Source: CANKBT01 sp038235705 (GTDB lineage: Bacteria > Actinomycetota > Actinomycetes > Mycobacteriales > SCTD01). From it: 64,000 bases of DNA. The notes below the pieces were generated by a model. That model was not told where the DNA came from, did not search any database, and saw only the letters and a list, made by a program, of their open reading frames with translations. Of the stretch, positions 43,348 through 50,523 are shown piece after piece. A program made the translations under genes and the position numbers. The DNA lies in contig JBBSTR010000003.1 in assembly GCA_038235705.1 (NCBI GenBank), forward strand, positions 16,658 to 80,657. Reading direction: 5' to 3'. Each line of letters starts with the position of its first letter. The first letter of the stretch is position 1.

Positions 43348-43405
43348 CCGAGAAGGTCGCGCCGCCCGGGCCCTGCCCGTCCGACCGCTCGCAAGGAGCA
43401 TCACC

Positions 43406-43672
43406 GTGTCATCGCCCGAGGCTGTCACCCAGCCTGTCCTCGACCCGCCCTGCTGGGACGCCCCGGACCTCTGGTTCGCCGAGTCCCCGACGGACGTCGA
43501 GAGCGCGAAGGCGTTCTGCTCGCCCTGCCCGTCGCGGGAGACGTGCCTGCTCGGGGCGCTCTCGCGCCGTGAGCCGTGGGGCGTCTGGGGCGGCGAGCTG
43601 CTCGTCGACGGCGTCGTCGTCGCCCGCAAGCGGGCCCGCGGCCGACCCCGCAAAATCCCCGTCCCCGTATGA
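43406..43672 (+). CDS. whiB7: Redox-responsive transcriptional activator WhiB7
   Basis: An 88-residue Wbl protein with a GTG start and a GCAAGGAG site upstream. The four Fe-S cysteines are C16, C38, C41 and C47 (CSPCPSRETC). The WhiB7-specific EPWGVWGGE turn follows at 56-64 and the C-terminal AT-hook RGRPRK at about 78-83. WhiB7 binds the SigA subunit and activates intrinsic antibiotic-resistance genes at promoters with AT-rich upstream sequence. The preceding 317 bases hold an autoregulated-type promoter, an upstream ORF and a terminator, so expression is probably induced by translation-inhibiting antibiotics. Confidence 0.93.
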   Translation: MSSPEAVTQPVLDPPCWDAPDLWFAESPTDVESAKAFCSPCPSRETCLLGALSRREPWGVWGGELLVDGVVVARKRARGRPRKIPVPV

Positions 43673-43694
43673 CCGACCAGGAAGGAGGAACGTC

Positions 43695-43865
43695 ATGAGC
43701 CTGTACACGCCCGAGCTGCACCTGCAGCTGTCCCGCGAGCGGCTGACCGCATCAGCCGGTCAGCAGCTGACGGTGCGGTTGCTCCGCTCGCAGCGCTCGC
43801 GTGCCCGCGCCGTGTCCGCGACCCGGCGCGCGCAACGCCTGACCGCGTCGGTGCAACCGGTCTGA
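43695..43865 (+). CDS. Small basic protein downstream of whiB7
   Basis: A 56-residue protein (MSLYTPELHLQLSRERLTAS, later LRSQRSRARAVSATRRAQRL). AGGAGG lies six bases before the ATG, so it should be well translated. It follows whiB7 by 22 bases and is likely in the same transcript. It is Arg-rich (10 of 56) and helical, with no cysteine, signal peptide or membrane segment. I recognise no family. It might be a WhiB7-controlled nucleic-acid-binding peptide, but this is only context. Confidence 0.6.
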   Translation: MSLYTPELHLQLSRERLTASAGQQLTVRLLRSQRSRARAVSATRRAQRLTASVQPV

Positions 43866-43866
43866 G

Positions 43867-44667
43867 TCAGAAGAGCACGACCAGCGCCGAGCCGTCGTCG
43901 GCGGTGAGGGCAGCGATCAACGTCACGAGCAGGCCGTACGCCGTGACGAAGACCGCCCCGCCGGCGACGAGCGCGAGCATCTGCGGGGCAGGTTCCCCGG
44001 CCCGGCGCAGCTCGATCAGCCGGACCGCGGCGACCGCGGCGAGCCCGGCGACGGCCAGCACCGTCAGCAGCAGCAGGACCACCACAGCGCTCCGTGGATA
44101 GCTGCCGTTCTCGGTGAGCGACACCCCGAGGGCCGGCAGCGTCTTGACCAGGGCGAGCCCGGTGACCACGCCGGCGCCGACCAGCTCGACCGGCCAGGAG
44201 CGGGTCACGTCGGCGAAGGACCGGCCGGCGGGCTTGCCGGGGCGCGGCCGGGCGGCGTCGAGCCGGGTCGTCCGTTGCTCAGCTGGGGTTGGTATCGGCG
44301 TCGGCGCTGCGGGTGGCCCCGGCGGCGTCCTGGCCGTCGTCGGCGATCCCGGCGGTGTGCTTGTCGGCGGTGTCTCGGCCGCGCTCCAGTGCTGGTGCGG
44401 ACGGCTCGGGCGGGGCTCGTCCTCGGCTGTCGGTGCGAGCTGGCGAGCGAACGGTGATGTCACCGGTCTGGGCGTCGCCCCCCGAGCAGCACGGGGGCGC
44501 GACAGCACCTCGGTGTGGGCCGCCGCACCGTCGTCGTCCTTGAGGGCAAGCCCCGGCTCTCCGCGCAGAGAGTCCTCACGCACGGCCGCCGCGCGCGCGG
44601 GCTCACCGCAGAACGGGCAGAAACTGCTGCCCGCGCGGACGTCCTGCCCGCACCTCGTGCACTGCAC
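43867..44667 (-). CDS. Membrane protein with N-terminal zinc ribbon
   Basis: A 266-residue protein starting at the GTG at 44667, with GGAGGG six bases upstream. An N-terminal zinc-ribbon (QCTRCGQDVRAG, then FCPFCGEPA) is followed by a long Pro/Thr/Ala-rich disordered linker to about residue 150. Three hydrophobic helices then follow (VELVGAGVVTGLALV, VVVLLLLTVLAVAGLAAVAA, LALVAGGAVFVTAYGLL). This layout occurs in many actinobacterial zinc-ribbon membrane proteins of unknown function. It is convergent with the small gene after whiB7 and divergent from the HNH gene. Confidence 0.75.
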   Translation of the reverse strand: MQCTRCGQDVRAGSSFCPFCGEPARAAAVREDSLRGEPGLALKDDDGAAAHTEVLSRPRAARGATPRPVTSPFARQLAPTAEDEPRPSRPHQHWSAAETPPTSTPPGSPTTARTPPGPPAAPTPIPTPAEQRTTRLDAARPRPGKPAGRSFADVTRSWPVELVGAGVVTGLALVKTLPALGVSLTENGSYPRSAVVVLLLLTVLAVAGLAAVAAVRLIELRRAGEPAPQMLALVAGGAVFVTAYGLLVTLIAALTADDGSALVVLF

Positions 44668-44768
44668 GTCGCACCCTCCCGTCGCTCCGGCCTCGTCCTC
44701 CGGTCGCACCTTAGCCAGCGGGACCTCTGGCCCGGGCTCTGTCGGTACCAGGCAGCAGACTGCCAGGC

Positions 44769-45569
44769 ATGGGTCCACGTCGGTCGTCGTCCAGGACGGC
44801 GTGGGGGGCTCCCCGGCAAGGTGAGCGTTACGCGGGGCTGTTGCTCGCCCTGATCGGCGTCGGGCTGCTGGTGCTTCTCGCCCGCACGGGCGCGGACCCA
44901 GATGTCTCTTCCGTCGGCGCAGGGGCCCCGCACGCTGTCTCGGTCACGCCCCCCGACCTGGTGCCGCCGAGCCTGCCGTCAGGTGGTCCGGCGCTGGTCG
45001 CGTTGGCCGGGCTCGGTGTCCACGGACGCGCGTCCGCCACCGGGTACGACCGGCAGATGTTCGGTCCGGCCTGGGCTGACGTTGATCGGAACGGCTGCGA
45101 CACGCGCAACGACGTGCTCGCCCGAGACCTCAGCGACCGTGAGGTGCGCCCTGGCACACGTGGATGCGTGGTCATCGCAGGGACGCTCGCCGACCCGTAC
45201 GGCGGAGTGGTCGTCCCGTTCCTCAAGAAGGACGCCGTGCAGGTGCAGATCGACCACGTCGTCGCCCTCGCGAACGCGTGGGTGACCGGTGCGCAGACGT
45301 GGGACGCCGAGCGGTTGCGGGAGTTCGCGAACGACCCGGGCAACCTGCTTGCGACCCAGGGTCGGTTGAACCAGCAGAAGCGCGCGGGGGACGCAGCCAC
45401 GTGGCTGCCGCCGGCCAAGGGGTTCCGGTGCGCCTACGTCGCACGACAGGTGGCGGTCAAGGCGGCGTACGGGCTGTGGGTGACCCCGCCCGAGCGTGAC
45501 GCCGTGGCGCGCGTGCTCGGCGGATGCCCGAACGAGCCGCTGCCCCCGGTGACTGGTCCCGCCGACTAG
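44769..45569 (+). CDS. Exported or membrane-anchored HNH-family (DUF1524/GmrSD C-terminal-like) nuclease
   Basis: A 266-residue protein. Residues about 20-40 form one hydrophobic segment (YAGLLLALIGVGLLVLLA), a signal anchor. The catalytic part shows GYDRQMFGPAWADVDRNGCDTRNDVL, the metal/His motif QIDHVVALANAW and NDPGNLLATQGRLNQQKRAG with WLPP. This is the secreted HNH endonuclease family common in actinobacteria, related to DUF1524. It probably degrades extracellular DNA. The paired cysteines in GCDTR, RGCVV, FRCAY and GGCPN may form disulfides outside the cell. Confidence 0.87.
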   Translation: MGPRRSSSRTAWGAPRQGERYAGLLLALIGVGLLVLLARTGADPDVSSVGAGAPHAVSVTPPDLVPPSLPSGGPALVALAGLGVHGRASATGYDRQMFGPAWADVDRNGCDTRNDVLARDLSDREVRPGTRGCVVIAGTLADPYGGVVVPFLKKDAVQVQIDHVVALANAWVTGAQTWDAERLREFANDPGNLLATQGRLNQQKRAGDAATWLPPAKGFRCAYVARQVAVKAAYGLWVTPPERDAVARVLGGCPNEPLPPVTGPAD

Positions 45570-45572
45570 CGT
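45567..45572 (+). promoter_or_regulatory. Candidate -10 element (TAGCGT)
   Basis: TAGCGT is six bases upstream of the ATG at 45579, within the stop codon region of the HNH gene. No ribosome-binding site separates them. Consistent with leaderless transcription. Confidence 0.35.
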
Positions 45573-45578
45573 GCCCCC

Positions 45579-46616
45579 ATGACCATGATGCCTTCCGGGA
45601 CCCCGGGCAACCCGATGCAGTGCGCCCCGTGCACCTCCGACCTCGCTCTGGTGCGCCAGGCCGTCACCCAGGTGAACGGCACGCTGACCTGCGCCGCGCA
45701 CGCTGTCCTGCTCACCCACCCGCACGACAACCCCGGACGTCGTCGCGCCCGGCTCGCACAGCTGCGCCAGCTTGCCGAGAGCAAGACCGAGACCGCGTCG
45801 CCCGAGGAGCAGCCGGGCCTCGAGCTGCTGATCCACGAATACACCCTGGCCGGTGCCATGGACATGAGCGGCCAGCCGCGTCCGGACGGCTCCCGCCCCG
45901 AGGGTCGTCGGCGCGACGGTCGTGACGGTCGGCCGCAGGGCCAGGGCCAGGGCCAGGGCCAGGGCCAGCCGAACCAGGGACAGGCGAACCAGGGACAGCC
46001 GGGCGAGGGCGACGAAGGCCGTACGGGCAAGCGCCGCGGTGGCCGCGGTCGTGGTCGTGCCCCGGGCGAGCTGCCGGTGCAATCCTCCGGCGGTCCGGCT
46101 GACGCGGCTCCGGCACCCCGTGCGGACGTGGCGCCCGCCGCCTATGCCGCGGGTGAGGGTGGCGCCGTGCGCATCGACCAAGACGTGATCGGAGGGGCCA
46201 CCGCCGCGGGCGCACCGCAGTCTGACACCCCGAGCCCGGCTCCCACCACCACGGTCCCAGGTGCCACGAGCGGCTCCGACGCCGCGTCCTCGCCGTCTGC
46301 GTCGGGGGCCAGCACGCCCGCACCCAGTGCGCCTGCCGCCGACGCCGGGACCCCGCCTCCGGCCACCCCAAGCCCGGAGGCGACGCCTGCTACGGCTACC
46401 CCGACCTCGGCTCCGGTTGCCCCGAGCTCGGAGGCGACTCCGGCTCCGGCGACCCCGACCTCGGCTCCGGTTGCCCCGAGCTCGGAGGCGACTCCGGCTC
46501 CGGCCACTCCGACGCCGGCAGCGACTCCGGCTCCGGTCGCAGCGAGCCCCGAGAGCACGCCGACCCCGATCTCAGACGCGCCTGCGACATCGTCGGAGGC
46601 CACCCGCGAGGACTGA
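45579..46616 (+). CDS. Hypothetical protein with zinc-knuckle-like head and repetitive Pro/Ala/Thr tail
   Basis: A 345-residue protein. The first 100 residues are ordered and carry a CAPC...LTCAAH pattern (CxxC then CxxxH), which could bind zinc; ARLAQLRQLAES and GLELLIHEYTLAGA follow. Residues about 120-135 are (GQ)n repeats encoded by CAGGGC hexamers. Next comes a basic KRRGGRGRGRAPG patch. The final 120 residues are Pro/Ala/Thr/Ser with 18-residue tandem repeats. No signal peptide is present despite the wall-like tail. I recognise no family. Confidence 0.7.
   Translation: MTMMPSGTPGNPMQCAPCTSDLALVRQAVTQVNGTLTCAAHAVLLTHPHDNPGRRRARLAQLRQLAESKTETASPEEQPGLELLIHEYTLAGAMDMSGQPRPDGSRPEGRRRDGRDGRPQGQGQGQGQGQPNQGQANQGQPGEGDEGRTGKRRGGRGRGRAPGELPVQSSGGPADAAPAPRADVAPAAYAAGEGGAVRIDQDVIGGATAAGAPQSDTPSPAPTTTVPGATSGSDAASSPSASGASTPAPSAPAADAGTPPPATPSPEATPATATPTSAPVAPSSEATPAPATPTSAPVAPSSEATPAPATPTPAATPAPVAASPESTPTPISDAPATSSEATRED
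45936..45968 (+). repeat. CAGGGC hexamer repeats
   Basis: About five consecutive CAGGGC units encode a Gly-Gln repeat. They are followed by two copies of an AACCAGGGACAG segment (from about 45972 and 45987). This is a short in-frame tract prone to slippage. Confidence 0.8.
46371..46520 (+). repeat. 54-bp tandem repeats encoding an 18-residue unit
   Basis: Units start at 46371, 46425 and 46479 with period 54. Each encodes SSEATPAPATPTSAPVAP or a close variant. The third copy diverges after about 40 bases. The first differs at several positions, so it is probably older. Confidence 0.85.
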
Positions 46617-46760
46617 TCGACCCCGACTGAGCCCCCGAACGGTGGAATGACCTACGCGGGGATGCGGTTGACTCAGGGTGCCGACCCGATACATGGCCCC
46701 CGGTCCCAAAAAAGTCGCTACGAGCGACACACCGCCGTGAGGCGACCTGACGGGAAGGCA

Positions 46761-46796
46761 ACGAGAGCCGCTCCGGGAGACCGGGGCGGCTCTCGT
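46761..46796 (+). terminator. Terminator-like hairpin upstream of the sigma-like gene
   Basis: ACGAGAGCCGC (46761-46771) pairs with GCGGCTCTCGT (46786-46796), an 11-bp perfect stem. A smaller perfect hairpin GTCGCT-ACG-AGCGAC lies just upstream (46714-46728). It may end the preceding gene's transcript or act as an attenuator in the leader of the gene at 46889. The T-tract is weak. Confidence 0.55.
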
Positions 46797-46888
46797 CCGT
46801 CCGGCGCGTCCAGGACGCAGGCCAACCCTCGCGAGATCACGACGCCGCAACACCGCACCGCCGACCAGGACTGGACCCGAGGAGGACC

Positions 46889-47176
46889 GTGCCCGACGCC
46901 CCGCGTCCTCGTCGACCGAACATCCTGCCGCCGCACGTCATGTCCGAGCTTCAGGACACGGCTCCGGAGCTCAGCGAGGCTGCCCTGATCGATCGCCTCG
47001 AACGTGCCCTGGCGGATCTCCCCGCGCTCGAACGGGCCGCCGTCGTCGCGTCGGTCGGTTACGCAGAGGGCCCGGTCGGGGCCGCGATGGAGGTAGAGCT
47101 GGATCCCGAGCAGGCCGAGGCGCTGACCCGGAACGCGCTCCAGCTGCTCCGCGCCGCGCTGACGTCCGAGACCTGA
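46889..47176 (+). CDS. Small protein resembling sigma-factor region 4
   Basis: A 95-residue protein with a GTG start five bases after GAGGAG. ALIDRLERALADLPALERAA, then VVASVGYAEGPVGAAMEVEL, then DPEQAEALTRNALQLLRAAL follow the pattern of ECF sigma region 4 (LPxxERxAVxL, then G-x(2)-AAxxL, then AxxLLRxAL). The recognition helix, however, is weakly conserved and region 2 is absent. It may be an orphan regulator or a degenerate sigma fragment. A hairpin-rich 270-base leader precedes it. Confidence 0.55.
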   Translation: MPDAPRPRRPNILPPHVMSELQDTAPELSEAALIDRLERALADLPALERAAVVASVGYAEGPVGAAMEVELDPEQAEALTRNALQLLRAALTSET

Positions 47177-47697
47177 CTGTCCCGGCGGCACCCCGGTCGT
47201 GCGAGACCTGCTTCACGGCGGCACCTCGGCGGTCCGAGACCTGATCGTTGCTGCGGCGGCGGAGCCGGGGGACGGGCGGTGCACGGGTTCACGGAGCGCT
47301 CGCTGCGGGTGGTTCTGCGTCCGCCTCGTCCGGCGCGGAGGCCAGGGGACGGGCGGTGCACGGGTTCACGGAGCGCTCGCTGCGGGTGGTTCTGCGTCCA
47401 CCTCGTCCGGCGCGGAGGCCAGGGGCGTCACATGCGCCCCGTCAGACGCAGGAGTACGTCTCTGCGCGGGTGCTGATCGGGAGGTGGAAGCAACGGCACC
47501 CGGCGCAGGCCGGTCGGTGAAGGCCCGGCCTACCGGTCGTCGCTCCGGGGACCACCCAGGACTGCCCCATGAGCCCCACAGGCTCGCTGAGCCCCACCGG
47601 TCCCGCGACGACGTCAAGGTGGCCGAGCTAGGCCCCGCCCGCGGCCTGCTGCAGATACCCCTCCTGGCCAGGACGCCGTCATCGCCGTCCTGTCAGG
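47177..47697. other. Non-coding interval between sigma-like gene and ABC1 kinase
   Basis: No convincing gene is seen in this 521-bp interval. Open frames crossing it on the plus strand lack good starts and change with each repeat copy. It contains the 77-bp tandem duplication listed separately. It lies at the 3' ends of both flanking genes. Confidence 0.6.
47271..47424. repeat. 77-bp tandem duplication
   Basis: Two head-to-tail copies (47271-47347 and 47348-47424) differ at a single base (G versus A in the CTGCGTCC-RCCTCG region). Each copy contains the palindrome GAGCGCTC. The period is not a multiple of three. Near identity implies a recent duplication. No homology to known elements is recognised. 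Confidence 0.88.
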
Positions 47698-49200
47698 TCA
47701 GCGGCGGCGGCGACCCTTGGCCGGTGCGACGGGCTCGGGTGGTGCCGGGGCCTGCGGGGCCACGGCGGACAGCTGATCGCGGACCTCCCCGGCGGCAGCG
47801 GCCTGCTCGGCGAGCAAGGAGCCGGGTTCGGCGAAGCCCGGCATCCAGCGGGCCATCTCCTGACGGAACGGCGCGGTGCCGCCCAGCTGACTGAGCACCC
47901 CGATCGTGCCCATGGTCACGCGGTGCATGAGCAGGTAGGACGGTGGGAGGTTGAGCTGCCGCCCGAGTGCGGAGGCGGGGGAGCGAGGGTCGCCGAGGCG
48001 AACCGCCTGGGCACGCAGCCACGCCCGGCTGAAGGTGAAGGAGTCCTCGGCGATGGGGTCCAGGATGGGCCGGAGGTAGTCGAGGACCTCCTGCGCTTCC
48101 ACCTGGATCGAGTCCTTCACGAACCCCTCGGCCCGCAGCTCGGCGAGCACCTCGACCGCGTCGCCCTCGAGCGCGAGCCGGGCAAGGCGACCGATCGGTT
48201 CGGGAGCGCCGTCGGGCAGCCGAGCGACGGCGCCGAAGTCGATGACGCCGAGGCGTCCGTCGGGCATGACCCGGAAGTTGCCGGGATGCGGGTCGGCGTG
48301 CAGCAGCCCCGCCAGGACCGGCCCGCTGAACAAGAACCGGGCGAGCAGGCTGGCCGCCTGGTCGCGCTCGTCCTGGGTGCCGTTCACGATGACGTCCGAG
48401 AGCGGACGACCCTCGATCCAGACCGTCACCAGGGTGCGCTCGGTGCCCGTGAGCACCTCGGGCACGAGGATGTCGGGGTCACCCTCGTAGGCCTCGGCGA
48501 ACGTGGTCTGGTTCTGCGCCTCGAGCCGGTAGTCGAGCTCCTCGGTGACCCGTTCGGTCAGCTCGCGCAGCAGCGGCTTGACGTCGAGGCCGGGGGTCAG
48601 GGAGGAGAACAGGCGCGCGAGCCGGCTGAGCTGCTTCAGGTCGGCGAGCATCGCCGGTCCGGCCCCGGGATACTGGATCTTGACAGCGACGTCGCGTCCG
48701 TCGCTCCAGACCGCACGGTGCACCTGGCCGATGCTGGCCGCTGCTGCAGGACGGTCGTCGAAGCTGAGGAACAGGTCTCGCCAGTCGGTCCCCAGCTCGC
48801 TGGCGAGGACCGCGTGCACGGTCGCGACCGGCAGCGGGGGCGCGGCCTCCTGCAGCTTGGTGAGCGCGGCACGGTAGGGCGCCGCGACGTCCTCGGGCAG
48901 CGCGGCCTCGAAGACCGAGAGCGCCTGACCGAACTTCATGGCGCCACCCTTGAGCTGTCCGAGCACCTGGAACAGCTGCTCGGCGGTCCGGGCCTGCAGC
49001 TCGGCAGTCACCATCTCGGCGGGGCGGCCCCCGATCCGCTTGCCGAGACCCAGGGTGGCACGTCCGGCGACGCCGACCGGCAGCGCGGCCAGCTTCGCGG
49101 AGCGGACGACGGCACGCCTCGGGATCGCTCCCCCGTGCTTGGTCTCCGGGCGCGGGCTCTCGCTGCGGGGGGTGTCCGGTCGGCGGGGGGTCTCAGGCAC
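47698..49200 (-). CDS. ABC1/AarF/UbiB family atypical kinase
   Basis: A 500-residue protein with a GTG start and a GAGGAGAC site. UbiB-type features are the KxGQ motif (GGAMKFGQALS near residue 88), the Ala-rich nucleotide loop (AAASIGQVHRAV), the VAVKIQYPG lysine, EELDYRLEAQNQTTF, the catalytic HADPHPGNF and the metal-binding VIDFGA. The C-terminus is Pro/Ala/basic. The homologue in mycobacteria (Rv3197, from memory) lies next to whiB7 and has been connected with erythromycin tolerance. Proteins of this family act as ATPases in isoprenoid-lipid or quinone metabolism. Confidence 0.92.
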   Translation of the reverse strand: MPETPRRPDTPRSESPRPETKHGGAIPRRAVVRSAKLAALPVGVAGRATLGLGKRIGGRPAEMVTAELQARTAEQLFQVLGQLKGGAMKFGQALSVFEAALPEDVAAPYRAALTKLQEAAPPLPVATVHAVLASELGTDWRDLFLSFDDRPAAAASIGQVHRAVWSDGRDVAVKIQYPGAGPAMLADLKQLSRLARLFSSLTPGLDVKPLLRELTERVTEELDYRLEAQNQTTFAEAYEGDPDILVPEVLTGTERTLVTVWIEGRPLSDVIVNGTQDERDQAASLLARFLFSGPVLAGLLHADPHPGNFRVMPDGRLGVIDFGAVARLPDGAPEPIGRLARLALEGDAVEVLAELRAEGFVKDSIQVEAQEVLDYLRPILDPIAEDSFTFSRAWLRAQAVRLGDPRSPASALGRQLNLPPSYLLMHRVTMGTIGVLSQLGGTAPFRQEMARWMPGFAEPGSLLAEQAAAAGEVRDQLSAVAPQAPAPPEPVAPAKGRRRR

Positions 49201-49232
49201 GACGCCAGTCTCCTCCTACGGGAGCCGGTACG

Positions 49233-50279
49233 TCATCCGGGCGCGACGCCGCCCACCGTGCGGCGACCCTGTCCGGCTCCCGCCGCGGCCCGGCAGCTGC
49301 AGGCCGGGTGCGGCTCCCAGGTGCGTCGTCGCCACCGCCAGCCCGGCAGGGTGAGCTCCAGCGAGCCGCCGACCGAGGCAGGGACGTTGCCGTCGACCAT
49401 CGTGAGCACCTGAAGGCACGCCTGCGCGACCACCGAGGCGGTCAGCACGCTATCGCACGGCTCGGTGCCGCGGGCGGGCAGCGACAGCTGGGCGGCCAGG
49501 GCCGGCCAGGCTGGGTCACGGTCGGTCCGGGTGTGGTCCAGGCAGCGCAGGCACGCCGAACGGCCCGGCAGCACGAGCGGGCCGACGACGCCGACCTGCT
49601 CGCGCACCTCGACGAGCAGGTGCGCGACGCCGGGCGGCGCCTGCGGGTCCCCGGACCCGCCGACCAGCACGACCAGGTGCGGTGCCCGGACGTCGCCAGG
49701 GCTGCAGGCGGGGGCGACAGCGGCGATCCGTTCGTGTGCGGTGACCGAGCGGATGCGGCCGAGGTCGGCCAGCGCGAACCCTCCGGGGCTCACATCCTCG
49801 GGTCTGACCGCCGCGTCGTCGACCACCTCGACCGCTCCGACCCCGGCTGCCGCGAGCAGCAGCGCGAGCGGTGTGCCGAGCCGACCGCCACCGAGGACTC
49901 GCACCTGGGCGAGGTCGCGTCTGCGGAGCGCGGGCAGACCGCTGCCGCCATGGCGCAGCCCGAGGGAGGCCACGTCTCCGCGCAGCCGGTCGCGCTCGGC
50001 CAGCGTCAGCCGCTGCGGCCAGCGCTCGGCGTCGTCGACCAGCAAGCCTGCCTCGGTGAGCCGGTCGAGCAGCTCGCGCACCCGCTCGGGACGGCACCCG
50101 TTGCGTCCGGCCTCGGTGAACACGTCCGCCACGTCGCGGGTGCCGTCGAGCAGGGCCAGGGCGGCGCGGTCGGACAGGCTGAGCCCCGCGAGGACGAGGG
50201 CAGAACCGGGCTGGCGGCCCAGCTGCAGGGTCTGGTCGTCGCGCCACAGCCGACGGGTCGGGGACAGGGTCACGCGCAC
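49233..50279 (-). CDS. ThiF/E1-like protein related to TOMM cyclodehydratase partner domains
   Basis: A 348-residue protein with a GTG start at 50279 preceded by GGAGG. An N-terminal winged-helix-like region (about 1-90, with DRAALALLDGTRDVADVF and LLDRLTEAGLLVD) resembles the peptide-clamp domain of RiPP cyclodehydratases. A ThiF-type Rossmann core follows (VRVLGGGRLGTPLALLLAAAG... VEVVDD). Zinc cysteines are CLRCLDHTRTDRD and, at the end, PACSCRAAAG. No adjacent YcaO partner or precursor peptide is visible, so it is an orphan. Actinobacteria keep such a gene at this locus. Confidence 0.72.
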   Translation of the reverse strand: MRVTLSPTRRLWRDDQTLQLGRQPGSALVLAGLSLSDRAALALLDGTRDVADVFTEAGRNGCRPERVRELLDRLTEAGLLVDDAERWPQRLTLAERDRLRGDVASLGLRHGGSGLPALRRRDLAQVRVLGGGRLGTPLALLLAAAGVGAVEVVDDAAVRPEDVSPGGFALADLGRIRSVTAHERIAAVAPACSPGDVRAPHLVVLVGGSGDPQAPPGVAHLLVEVREQVGVVGPLVLPGRSACLRCLDHTRTDRDPAWPALAAQLSLPARGTEPCDSVLTASVVAQACLQVLTMVDGNVPASVGGSLELTLPGWRWRRRTWEPHPACSCRAAAGAGQGRRTVGGVAPG

Positions 50280-50523
50280 GGGCACCTCCGGGGTCCCGGT
50301 GAGCGTCGCATCGTCGGGGCGCCGCCGGTCCGCCCGTCCACAGTGTCCACAGGCTGCGGAAGGCCGCCCGGGAACCGGGCTGCTGCGGCAAGACGGAGCC
50401 CTCGGCGGCCGTCGTGCGCCTTCCCCTTGCGCACGTCGACCGGCCGAGGGCCTCGTCGTGCTCCGGACGCTAGGCACTACGGGCCCGATGGTCAATGCCT
50501 GGCGGTCACCGACCTCCGCCGGC

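Noticed and set aside
46668..46693. TTGACT followed by GATACA as a firm sigma-A promoter
   Set aside because: The -35 is good, but the -10 match and spacing are poor in every register, so I kept it only as context in a finding.
47199..47894. Plus-strand open frame through the 77-bp repeats
   Set aside because: Each repeat copy is read in a different phase because 77 is not a multiple of three, and the frame runs into the 3' end of the convergent ABC1 kinase gene.
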